From positions 1-64,000 of the forward strand of contig PZPB01000003.1 of the NCBI GenBank assembly GCA_003045865.1: a stretch of 64,000 nt of DNA. Direction: 5' to 3'. Each line of letters begins with the position of its first letter. Within the stretch, counting starts at the first letter, position 1. A program made the position numbers and the translations under genes. Shown here one piece after another: positions 1 to 7,618 of this stretch. This DNA is from Bacteroidota bacterium (lineage in GTDB: Bacteria; Bacteroidota; Bacteroidia; Flavobacteriales; Schleiferiaceae). The notes under the pieces were generated by a model. It was given only the letters and a program-made list of their open reading frames with translations. It did not search any database and was not told the DNA's origin.

Positions 1-1
1 A

Positions 2-433
2 TTTAGTAATCTAGGACTGTTGAGTGCAGCCGGCACTTGGATACAAAAGGACCAAAATATTGATGACTTTAATCTTTCGAGCTTACTTAGTTTTACAATG
101 GACAATAGCTCCACAAAGTCCCTCTTCCAGAAAATGGCTAAAATGCAAAAAAGTAAGTCTTTAGCTATGCCATCACCTGCGCCTGCGCCTTCTCAACGGG
201 GAGCTTCAACAGAAGCACCAGTATATGAATTACAAGTTATCAATCAACATAAAGAGCCAATATACTTATACCACAATGGAGTTTACCACAGTAAGGTATA
301 TGCTGGTAAAACGGAGAGCTTAAGACTAAATGGTGGCTGTCAAAGTTTTGAGATAGAAACCAGGCAAGGACCTGTTACTGAACGATCTATTTGCTTTACA
401 GAAGAAAAAAAAGTAAATTGGACCCTAAACTAA
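2..433 (+). CDS. C-terminal part of an unrecognised protein, cut by window edge
   Basis: The frame is open from the first bases of the window, so the 5' end of the gene is missing. A TTG at 20 could start a 137-residue protein, but nothing upstream supports it. The visible protein has a Gln/Lys-rich segment, a proline/alanine linker (PAPAPSQRGAS) near residue 55, and a C-terminal beta-rich domain of about 75 residues. That domain contains two cysteines (GGCQSFE and SICFTE), which could form a disulfide if exported. I recognise no family. It ends 14 bp before the Nif11-like precursor gene on the same strand, so the two are probably co-transcribed. This makes it a possible member of the peptide cluster (immunity, regulation or host function unknown). 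Confidence 0.55.
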   Translation, partial: FSNLGLLSAAGTWIQKDQNIDDFNLSSLLSFTMDNSSTKSLFQKMAKMQKSKSLAMPSPAPAPSQRGASTEAPVYELQVINQHKEPIYLYHNGVYHSKVYAGKTESLRLNGGCQSFEIETRQGPVTERSICFTEEKKVNWTLN

Positions 434-447
434 ATTGAACTTATAAT

Positions 448-720
448 ATGGCACTTGAATCAGCACAAAAATGGATCAAGCACATTCATAATGATAATGA
501 GCTTGGCCGCAAACTTTTAGCAATCCCACAAGGGGAATGGAACACTTATGAATCTATTGCTAAAGAGCATGGTTTTGAATTCTCAGAAAATGAACTTAAT
601 GAGGCGTGGGATTTAGAATTTGGCAAAGAAGAACTTAACGAGGCAGAACTAGACCAAATTGTTGGCGGGGTCGCGGGTGGCCCGCGTGGAAGATCTGCCG
701 CAATGGGAGTTAGAGGATGA
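448..720 (+). CDS. Nif11-like leader RiPP precursor peptide
   Basis: A 90-residue peptide. Residues 1-74 match the Nif11-type leader pattern: a start MALESAQKWI, an acidic amphipathic helix, GFEFSENEL at 42-50, and a LxxIVGG ending (ELDQIVGG, residues 67-74). A C39 peptidase would cut after Gly73-Gly74 and release a 16-residue core, VAGGPRGRSAAMGVRG. A second GG at 77-78 would give a 12-residue core instead. The core has no Cys or Thr and only one Ser, but has three Arg and six Gly, so it is not an obvious lanthipeptide or azole substrate. The core-coding DNA is visibly more GC-rich than the leader. The opposite-strand operon encodes the matching NHLM exporter and radical SAM enzyme. The Nif11/NHLM association is known for this family; product and activity are inferred. 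Confidence 0.85.
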   Translation: MALESAQKWIKHIHNDNELGRKLLAIPQGEWNTYESIAKEHGFEFSENELNEAWDLEFGKEELNEAELDQIVGGVAGGPRGRSAAMGVRG

Positions 721-741
721 CTCTAATTCTTCTACAAGAAT

Positions 742-769
742 AAAAAGCAAGCTTAAGCTTGCTTTTTTT
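742..769. terminator. Bidirectional intrinsic terminator between precursor and maturation operon
   Basis: A perfect palindrome with 11-bp arms AAAAAGCAAGC / GCTTGCTTTTT and a TTAA loop, flanked by A and T runs. It lies between the convergent precursor (+) and the SDR gene (-) and overlaps the SDR stop codon. It can serve both strands. Confidence 0.85.
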
Positions 770-1610
770 ATACCTTAAAAACAGTCCAAAAATCTTCTTT
801 GCCCCATTGATCCTCAGAAGCCATTTGCATAAAAGAGGCGGGCGGCAAACTACGCGACCTCATCGCTGGAAACATCAGTCGCTTATGGGCTTGACGCATA
901 AATTGATAGTAGCTCAGATTACCAGAAAAGGGCAAGTAAGAATGATAGCCCTTAGCTTCATCTGCAATAATCATCTGCGTACACAATACTTCTACATCTA
1001 ACCAAGCTGTGCCATAGTGCTTACTTTCTGGAGTTGAAAAGAACCATAGATTACCTTGCCGTATATCATTATAAAAAGCATAAAAGAGTTGACGCTCCCG
1101 ATCAGCAGAACGTAAATATCCTCCTATAAGTAGCGGAATTCGGTACACCCTTAACTTCATACCCTTATGCCAGCTTATCAAAGAATAAAGCCATTTCTCA
1201 AAATCGAGTTTCATCTTCTCGTACAGATCTTCTGGGGCAGCAATTGTATGCTTATCATAAGGCTCATATTCATGTGAAGCATATACTAAGCTTGTGCTTA
1301 TAAAATGAATCTCCAAGTCTACATTTTGGGCCGCCAGCAATAGTATGCTGGCTTCCAAATTCTGGTAAAAGCTAATCTGATCCTCTTTCTTTGGACTGTT
1401 TGAGCGGGCCAATATAAATACCCTACTTACTTGCTCTGAAATTTCTATCTTAAACTCTCTTAAATCACAAGGCAAAAATGTAAAAGCTCGGTTGAGCTTA
1501 TCATTACTCCTCTTTGACACTAAAAGGGTTTTTCTTGGATCCAGTATTCTACAAAGGTTGATCCCTAGATAGGAGTTGCTGCCAATCACCAAATCAATCA
1601 TATCCTGCAT
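768..1610 (-). CDS. SDR / NAD-dependent epimerase-like oxidoreductase
   Basis: A 280-residue protein with an N-terminal Rossmann strand and glycine-rich turn (VIGSNSYLG, residues 8-16). The middle Gly of GxxGxxG is Ser, a deviation. A strand ending in FISTSLVY (about 103-110) carries the catalytic Ser region, and Y130-EKM-K134 is the YxxxK pair of extended SDRs. The family oxidises, reduces or epimerises sugars and other alcohols with NAD(P). It is the last gene of the - strand RiPP operon and overlaps the radical SAM ORF by 17 nt; a second ATG three codons in (1601) would shorten the overlap. A role in tailoring the peptide is inferred from position only. It could instead act on a small metabolite. 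Confidence 0.7.
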   Translation of the reverse strand: MQDMIDLVIGSNSYLGINLCRILDPRKTLLVSKRSNDKLNRAFTFLPCDLREFKIEISEQVSRVFILARSNSPKKEDQISFYQNLEASILLLAAQNVDLEIHFISTSLVYASHEYEPYDKHTIAAPEDLYEKMKLDFEKWLYSLISWHKGMKLRVYRIPLLIGGYLRSADRERQLFYAFYNDIRQGNLWFFSTPESKHYGTAWLDVEVLCTQMIIADEAKGYHSYLPFSGNLSYYQFMRQAHKRLMFPAMRSRSLPPASFMQMASEDQWGKEDFWTVFKV

Positions 1611-2688
1611 CTAGAATTTGATTCTTTAATTCCTGATATAGACCAGCTTGATGCTTAACGCGATATATAAACCCCCAAGATGAATAGTACAAGGCATGAG
1701 CATCATTGAGCCTGGGGTAGAGATTGGCAAAGTCACTTCGAGTATAGTCTTTTTCCTTTAGGTCTAATTGTATTAACTTATAATTGAAATCACGCTTATC
1801 ATCGATGCTACACCCACGTTCTTGGGCTTCATAGGAGTAGACATTATAGAGATCCTCCTGAGCGCCTGGGTCATATATCTTTTGAATACCATAATCTTGT
1901 CTATTCTCAAAAACTGGGGTATTGCCAAAAAGAGAAAACTGATTAAAGATGAAATCTACTCCATTGTTTAAGTGTGTTAGTTTACGTGCAAAATCCATCA
2001 ATACCTTATCCTCATCTTTAGGTGCTGTTGGGAAATTATAGATCATACTCAAAATAAGGCGAATACCTCTATTGCTAAATTTAAAAATTAAAGTTACGAT
2101 ATGCTTTAGTTCTGATCGCTGTGAAACCTTGACCATATCCATGGCCGTATCTTCCTGAATAGTTTCCAAGCCGAATAAAGCTTCCCTGCAGCCTGCCGAA
2201 TACAAATCCTCAATCAAATCTTCCTTAAAGTTGGCATCCGCTATTAGGCGCATATTCCATAAGAAACCTGCTTTTCTAAATTCTTGATGATTAACTAGGG
2301 TTTTTAAATCCTTTGGGCGTAGAGCTTCATCCATGAACGAGAAATACTTGAGACCATGGCGGTCCCTCAAATACAATAAGTGCGCAATGCTTCTATCCAT
2401 AGCATCTTGCTCCTCAAAGCTTTTTACAGACATATGCTTCCTAATTTGAACACAAAAGCTGCATTTAGAATAATAGCATTGGTTATTGATCAAGGGATAG
2501 TTGTAATGCAGTTTTTCTGGATGCAAATCAAGGTCTTGCCAATAGTCATCTAAAGACTGCCAGTATAGTGGATTTTTGGGTTTAGCCAGCTGAGGAACGT
2601 AAGTGGTCTTATGAATCACATATTCTCCTCCTTTTGGCAGGACCACGTTCTTAAGATTCGATGCTGCCCCCCCCTGAAAGTACGCCAT
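1594..2688 (-). CDS. Radical SAM half of an interrupted B12-type RiPP maturation enzyme
   Basis: 364 residues. Cys71, Cys76 and Cys79 (QCYYSKCSFC) form a CX4CX2C cluster motif. This is one residue longer than the canonical CX3CX2C, but expanded spacing occurs in RiPP-maturation radical SAM proteins. The following text (YFSFMDEALRP, LFGLETIQEDT) fits the radical SAM barrel of B12-dependent families. The first 30 residues (GGAASNLKNVVLP) look like the linker after a B12-binding domain, not a true N terminus. The preceding ORF ends at a UAA in the same frame, four codons before this ATG, so both ORFs read as one enzyme of about 579 residues. As drawn, it would need re-initiation at ATG 2688, where no strong ribosome site is seen. 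Predicted role: C-methylation or another radical modification of the core peptide. Confidence 0.75.
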   Translation of the reverse strand: MAYFQGGAASNLKNVVLPKGGEYVIHKTTYVPQLAKPKNPLYWQSLDDYWQDLDLHPEKLHYNYPLINNQCYYSKCSFCVQIRKHMSVKSFEEQDAMDRSIAHLLYLRDRHGLKYFSFMDEALRPKDLKTLVNHQEFRKAGFLWNMRLIADANFKEDLIEDLYSAGCREALFGLETIQEDTAMDMVKVSQRSELKHIVTLIFKFSNRGIRLILSMIYNFPTAPKDEDKVLMDFARKLTHLNNGVDFIFNQFSLFGNTPVFENRQDYGIQKIYDPGAQEDLYNVYSYEAQERGCSIDDKRDFNYKLIQLDLKEKDYTRSDFANLYPRLNDAHALYYSSWGFIYRVKHQAGLYQELKNQILDAGYD

Positions 2689-2697
2689 TAAACTAAG

Positions 2698-2700
2698 TTA
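2698..2700 (-). other. In-frame UAA splitting the radical SAM gene
   Basis: Read on the - strand, the frame runs D-T-UAA-L-S-L-M-A-Y-F-Q-G-G without a frame change. Residues on both sides fit a continuous B12-domain-to-radical-SAM linker. A single C-to-T change from CAA (Gln) would create this codon. It may be a nonsense mutation, a sequencing error, a genuine gene split, or readthrough. Confidence 0.8.
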
Positions 2701-3333
2701 AGTATCGGCCTTAGCCTCATCATAATAGCTGATGGCATCTATATACTTAAAGAGATCCCCATTGGCCTTTATAGCCTCTAATCGATTGAGTAGGGAGAAG
2801 TTCTCAAAATGATGCCTGCCTATGCATAGCAAAGCCTTAGGATTCTTTTTCTTTAAGCGATATCCCAATAAAATGGCCAAAAAGAGAGAAGTTTCACTCT
2901 CACATCCCAGGCTGATCAGATAATTTTCACGGAACATCTTATCAGTAAGAAGTTGATCAAAATAGCGCACTAAAAGGTGGTCCTCTTTGAGACGGATAGC
3001 CAAGGCATTCAAATCCCCAATACTTAATATATCAGGATTAAGTACTATTCCACTAAGGGCCAGTGTTACCTCATCTATAGCCTCAGATTTTTGTTCTATG
3101 GTCTTGATAAACTTGGTGTATGAAGACATGGCTGAGTCTGCCTTATTTAGTAGGTCATAGGCCAAATCTTCTTCCCCCATTTGCACAAGTACATATTTCC
3201 AAAAATGAGGATTGAGATCTCTTTGCTGATAATGATAAGCTTTCTCTATCAATTGCTGTGCTTCGCGACCTTGGAATGGCCTAACAGCCATTGAAAATGC
3301 TTTGGGAAGCTCTAAATGCAATACACCCTTCAT
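2698..3333 (-). CDS. B12-binding-like N-terminal half of the RiPP radical SAM enzyme
   Basis: 211 residues. The C-terminal third has the alternating pattern seen before the barrel in RiPP-maturation radical SAM proteins. It comprises ISLGCESETSLFLAILLGYR, then a basic helix and strand (KKKNPKALLCIGRHHF), then LFKYIDAISYYDEAKADT, where other members have an F-x-D-xVVxGEGE segment. The N-terminal 130 residues are helical and otherwise unremarkable. The domain normally binds or derives from a cobalamin-binding Rossmann fold; the usual DxHxxG cobalamin ligand motif is not evident, so cofactor binding is uncertain. It starts 3 bp after the ABC gene stop and ends at the UAA shared in frame with the next ORF. 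Confidence 0.65.
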   Translation of the reverse strand: MKGVLHLELPKAFSMAVRPFQGREAQQLIEKAYHYQQRDLNPHFWKYVLVQMGEEDLAYDLLNKADSAMSSYTKFIKTIEQKSEAIDEVTLALSGIVLNPDILSIGDLNALAIRLKEDHLLVRYFDQLLTDKMFRENYLISLGCESETSLFLAILLGYRLKKKNPKALLCIGRHHFENFSLLNRLEAIKANGDLFKYIDAISYYDEAKADT

Positions 3334-3336
3334 AAT

Positions 3337-5484
3337 CTATACTAGTTGACGTTTAGCCAATTTATAAAATGCTCCTTGTTTGTTCATCAATTCTTCATAA
3401 CTCCCCTCTTCAAGCTTGCGTCCATCCTCCAGGTAGATGATTTTATCACACTGCATAATAGTAGAAAGCCTATGTGCAATCATTACTCTGCTAATGGACA
3501 ATCCGTCTAGTGTTTTCATTACTTGCCTTTGGGCGATATTATCAAGAGCACTGGTAGACTCATCTAAGAGTAAGATCTGAGGATTAGCAATTAAAGCACG
3601 TGCTATTAAAATCCGCTGCTCCTGTCCTCCAGATAAACTTCCACTACCACTAATCATGGTATGCATTTTCATAGGCATAGCCTCGATGTCCTTATTTACC
3701 GAGGCCATTTCAGCTGCCTGCCAAGCATCATCAATACCTAAATTGGCGGAGCCTACTATATTCTCATAAATGCTTCCTTCAAACAATCGGTCATTTTGCA
3801 AGACTACTCCCAACTGCTGTCGGAAAGCTTTCAAGTTCAATGTGTCTAAATCTAGATCGTCATAAAAAACAGCTCCTTTCTTCAACTCGTAAAAGCCTAG
3901 TAATACTTTTAGAAGGGTAGACTTCCCCGATCCACTAGGTCCTACAATGGCTACACTAGAGCCCTTATCAATAGTAAAACTCACATCTTTGAGTATTTCC
4001 TGCTCTTGATTAGGGTAGGTAAATGATACATGCTGCACTTCTATTTTCCCTTTCAACCCCGTGCTTTTCCCATCTTTACTTAGCTCTGTTGGACTTTGTA
4101 GGGCTTTCTTCAAAAATTCATAGCGCGGTAAGGCTTTCTTTGCCTTAAGGCCGATAAAGCCCAAGGTGGCCAAAGAAATTAGTAAATTAAATGTAGCCGC
4201 ATTAAAGCCCAAAAAGCTACCAAGTGCTAAGTTCCCATCAGTCAAATAATACCAACTGAATAGCATGATTTGCCCAATCCAAGGAATAGCTTCACTAAAA
4301 AATCTAAACCTACTCTCACGTAAAAATAAGAAATAGTCTTTGTTTCTCAGTTGCGCAAAGTAATGACTCCAGAATGAAATTACCTTCCACTCTGCTGCAG
4401 CTTGTTTGATTTTAATGATACCATTAAAAAACTGTATGACCATTGAACCAAGAAAGAGGGCTCTAGAGCGTTGTTTCCGGTCTTCTTGCAAAAGCTTGTG
4501 AAGAACCCAAAGCGATAAACCCAAATAAAGGATGGATAAAACAATTACCATCATCGTCATGGAGGCGTTAAAGCTCAACATAACGATTAAGTTGAAAAGG
4601 CTAAAAAGCATAAGGTGTAAAGCTGAGAATAAGACCGAACTGATAAAATAGATAAAGGATTCAAAATCAATGATGTTATAACTGAGTGAGCCTGAACTCT
4701 CTTCATCAAAAAAGTGGAGTGGTAATTTTAGCACTCTATCTAAAAGTGCGGACTGTAAATAAAATTCGTTCAAATCCTCAAAGCTATAGGAGATGATTTT
4801 CAAACTGTAATTAAATAATACCCTTACTATCACTAAGCATAGCAGTAAAAGAGAAACCTGTTGCAGAAAGAATCGCTCCGCCGATGGCAAGACCCAATTA
4901 AACAGAGCACTAATACCATAAGGGAAGACGGACGCTATACCTGAAACCAAAAGGCTCATCAATAGTATTCCTATCACCTTGCTTCTATTGTGCTTAATGA
5001 TAAAGGCCAATAAGTAGCGCTTGCTGATCTTTCGATCCGCCAAGAGCGGCAACACCTGAAAGGCTTTCATATTAGCTTGAGCAAAGGCATCTGTGGAATA
5101 GCGCACTTCTTCTCCCTTCTCATTGAGCAGTACTATACTATTGCCCTTCTTAGACTGCAACAAATAGGCCTGTGAATCCTTATCAACCAGTAATAGCTCT
5201 CCTGGCATACGTCTGTACCAGTCTCCCTTGAGCTTAACCTCCCTATGAGCAATATTATAGCTGAGCTCAAATTCCTTTAAATTCTCAGCGATACTTCCCT
5301 TTAATAACGGCTGCTGTGCTCTAACTCTATCTAGGTACAAACGCCTAGCAATGACTTTATATAGGTCTTCCCAAGGGTGGCGTTCTGAAGAGAAACCCGC
5401 CTCCTCTTCCCGCACTACCGCTCCGAGCGCCTGGGTGCTTCTCCTTTTGAATATCTCTTCCTTTGTCCTTTCTGTTTTAGCCAT
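3337..5484 (-). CDS. NHLM-system ABC transporter, ATP-binding/permease (non-peptidase partner)
   Basis: 715 residues. An N-terminal cytoplasmic region of about 160 residues lacks a C39 catalytic cysteine. It is followed by a type-1 exporter membrane domain (about residues 160-450, starting near KRYLLAFIIKHNRSKVIG) and an ATPase. Walker A is GPSGSGKST, the signature is SLSGGQEQR, and Walker B is ILLLDESTSALD. This layout fits the second ABC protein of nitrile-hydratase-leader-microcin (NHLM) export systems, which pairs with the peptidase-containing ABC protein. Its ATG overlaps the stop of the C39 gene by 8 nt (ATGGCTAA), so translation is probably coupled. It sits in the inner membrane and is expected to export the cleaved peptide. 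Confidence 0.85.
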   Translation of the reverse strand: MAKTERTKEEIFKRRSTQALGAVVREEEAGFSSERHPWEDLYKVIARRLYLDRVRAQQPLLKGSIAENLKEFELSYNIAHREVKLKGDWYRRMPGELLLVDKDSQAYLLQSKKGNSIVLLNEKGEEVRYSTDAFAQANMKAFQVLPLLADRKISKRYLLAFIIKHNRSKVIGILLMSLLVSGIASVFPYGISALFNWVLPSAERFFLQQVSLLLLCLVIVRVLFNYSLKIISYSFEDLNEFYLQSALLDRVLKLPLHFFDEESSGSLSYNIIDFESFIYFISSVLFSALHLMLFSLFNLIVMLSFNASMTMMVIVLSILYLGLSLWVLHKLLQEDRKQRSRALFLGSMVIQFFNGIIKIKQAAAEWKVISFWSHYFAQLRNKDYFLFLRESRFRFFSEAIPWIGQIMLFSWYYLTDGNLALGSFLGFNAATFNLLISLATLGFIGLKAKKALPRYEFLKKALQSPTELSKDGKSTGLKGKIEVQHVSFTYPNQEQEILKDVSFTIDKGSSVAIVGPSGSGKSTLLKVLLGFYELKKGAVFYDDLDLDTLNLKAFRQQLGVVLQNDRLFEGSIYENIVGSANLGIDDAWQAAEMASVNKDIEAMPMKMHTMISGSGSLSGGQEQRILIARALIANPQILLLDESTSALDNIAQRQVMKTLDGLSISRVMIAHRLSTIMQCDKIIYLEDGRKLEEGSYEELMNKQGAFYKLAKRQLV

Positions 5485-7618
5485 CAGAAGAAATTAGATT
5501 AGTATATAACGACCCTTTAGCCATCAGCTCTTGATGACTGCCAACCTCTATGATCTCTCCTTTGTCTAAGACATAGATGCGGTCCACGTCCCTTATTGTG
5601 CTGAGGCGATGCGCTATGAGTATTGTCGTACATTTTAAGTCCTGAACTTTTTCACTAACCACTTGCTCCGTGATAGGGTCTAAAGCGCTTGTAGCCTCAT
5701 CCATAATGAGCAGATGCGGCTGAAGTAATAAAGCTCTGGCAATTTCTAATCGTTGCTTTTGCCCTCCGCTGAGGTTTCTACCGTCTTCCTTTAGCACAAA
5801 GTCAAAACCGTTTTCTAAGGACATGATATGGTCATAAATATCGGCTACTTGACAAGCCCTAGCTAATTCTTCATCACTTACGGAGTCATCCCAAAAACTA
5901 AGAATGTCCCTAATTCTGCCCTCAAACATAAAAGGATATTGATCTACTACGGCAATAGACCTATTATAAGAGTTCTTATCCAGTGCATTCAATGGCTTGC
6001 CATTGATAAAAACATCTCCCCCCTCTGCCTCATAAAGACCGGCAATAATTCTCGCCAAGCTTGACTTTCCAGAACCTGAGCCTCCAACAAAAGCTACCCT
6101 TTCACCAGGGGCAATGGCCAGATTGAGGTCCTTGAAGAATAAATCAGCATTCTTACTAAACCTAAAATTCAAGCCCTCGATCTTTACTTCAAGCCCTTCA
6201 TCTTCTTCTGTGGATAAGCCTTCTCCAGAAGTATCGGGCTGCTCAGAATCTAACACCTCATTTACCTTAGTGAGACTACCTGAAAGATCATTAGACGTAT
6301 TGACCGTATCGACCAAGCGCTCCAAAGGTTGAAAGAAGAACTGTATGAATACCGTAAAGGCAATTAGGCTACCTAGCTCTAAATCACCATTCATCACCAT
6401 TATACCTCCCCAGAACAGGATCAAGGTATAATTTAACAGATACAATAAGTCTGGCATTACATCGATAATACTTTGCAGTACCTTATGATTCTGTTTTATA
6501 TTGATAACTCTAGCTTTTATTCCAGTCCATTTCTGAAAAAGATCATCTTCCTTTCCATTCGCCTTTAAGCTTTGCACCCCTTGAATACCTTTGATTGTAG
6601 TAGAGATCAATTTACCTTCATCCACACTTAATATCTGACTAAGTTCTGCCTTCTTTCGTGAAAGAAGTTGCAAGACCACCATATTGATAATGGCTGAGAA
6701 TAGTACCATTAGGGCTAAAGAGCTATTTAAAAAGAAAAGGATGAGCAAGAAGAAGAACAAGCTAATCATATTCACCCCTACAAATATGAGATCCTGAATC
6801 AGGAACTTGCTAATTTTACGGATATGACCCATACGTGCTGCTAATTCATCAGCACTTCTATTCAAGAAAAACCGGGCGTGTAAACCCATCAGTTTTTGAA
6901 TATACTGAAAGGACAATAATGTATGAGCACGCACGTAGAGCCGGCTCAGAATACTGGCTTGTAAGGCTTGAATAATAATCTTAATCAGTAGGGTTGCCAT
7001 CATCACCAAGACTAAGGGCACTAGCCAAGATTGGAAATTATTGACAACAATCTGATCTACAAATATTTTGGAGTAGAGTGGGAGAATGGCGATAGGAACC
7101 ATGGCTATTAAACCAAGACCTAAAATTAACCATTGAGAAGCCCCTGTTTTTTGATACAAAAAAAAAATAGATCGATAGGGCGAAAAAGGCTTGCCTTGCT
7201 TCTCAAAGTTTTCTGATATACTAAAACTTAAAACAACTCCCGTATAAGATTCATCAAACTCATCTCGCCCTACCTTTCGGCGACCTAAGGCTGGATCATT
7301 TAAAAAGAAGAATTTGTCATTAGACCCCTCTAAAACTAAAAAGTGATTGAAGTTCCAAAAAATTATGACTGGCCTATCAAGAGATTCTAATTCCTTAATC
7401 CCACAACGCTCTGCCTTATAATTAAGGCCATATTCCTTAGCCGCCTTAATTATAGAACTAGCCTTTGAGCCATCTCTAGAAACACCGCATGCCTTCCTGA
7501 GATCTTCTAGCCGTTCATGCCTGCCGTAATAACCCAATATCATCCCAAGAGAGGCAGCACCACATTCCGTGACCTCCATCTGCAAAAACGCTGGTGTTTT
7601 GAACCTCCTATTCCGCAT
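5477..7618 (-). CDS. C39 peptidase/ABC exporter of NHLM RiPP system
   Basis: 713 residues from ATG 7618, which overlaps the HlyD stop by 11 nt. An in-frame ATG 13 codons upstream is less likely. The N-terminal C39 bacteriocin-processing peptidase has Cys19 (EVTECGAASLGM), His92 (FWNFNHFLVLEG) and Asp108 (LNDPALG), so the catalytic set is complete. A membrane domain of about 270 residues follows. The ATPase has Walker A GGSGSGKSS, signature NLSGGQKQR and Walker B LLIMDEATSALD. The protein should cut the Nif11 leader after its Gly-Gly and pump the core across the inner membrane, with the HlyD-type protein as adaptor. It belongs to the same family as other double-glycine leader exporters. Confidence 0.92.
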   Translation of the reverse strand: MRNRRFKTPAFLQMEVTECGAASLGMILGYYGRHERLEDLRKACGVSRDGSKASSIIKAAKEYGLNYKAERCGIKELESLDRPVIIFWNFNHFLVLEGSNDKFFFLNDPALGRRKVGRDEFDESYTGVVLSFSISENFEKQGKPFSPYRSIFFLYQKTGASQWLILGLGLIAMVPIAILPLYSKIFVDQIVVNNFQSWLVPLVLVMMATLLIKIIIQALQASILSRLYVRAHTLLSFQYIQKLMGLHARFFLNRSADELAARMGHIRKISKFLIQDLIFVGVNMISLFFFLLILFFLNSSLALMVLFSAIINMVVLQLLSRKKAELSQILSVDEGKLISTTIKGIQGVQSLKANGKEDDLFQKWTGIKARVINIKQNHKVLQSIIDVMPDLLYLLNYTLILFWGGIMVMNGDLELGSLIAFTVFIQFFFQPLERLVDTVNTSNDLSGSLTKVNEVLDSEQPDTSGEGLSTEEDEGLEVKIEGLNFRFSKNADLFFKDLNLAIAPGERVAFVGGSGSGKSSLARIIAGLYEAEGGDVFINGKPLNALDKNSYNRSIAVVDQYPFMFEGRIRDILSFWDDSVSDEELARACQVADIYDHIMSLENGFDFVLKEDGRNLSGGQKQRLEIARALLLQPHLLIMDEATSALDPITEQVVSEKVQDLKCTTILIAHRLSTIRDVDRIYVLDKGEIIEVGSHQELMAKGSLYTNLISSDG

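Noticed and set aside
448-720. Reading the precursor as a lanthipeptide or thiopeptide
   Set aside because: The core has no Cys or Thr and the operon lacks LanM/LanB or YcaO genes.
759-1001. 80-residue + strand frame beginning inside the terminator hairpin
   Set aside because: Antisense to the SDR gene and rich in basic residues without a leader motif; not a second precursor.
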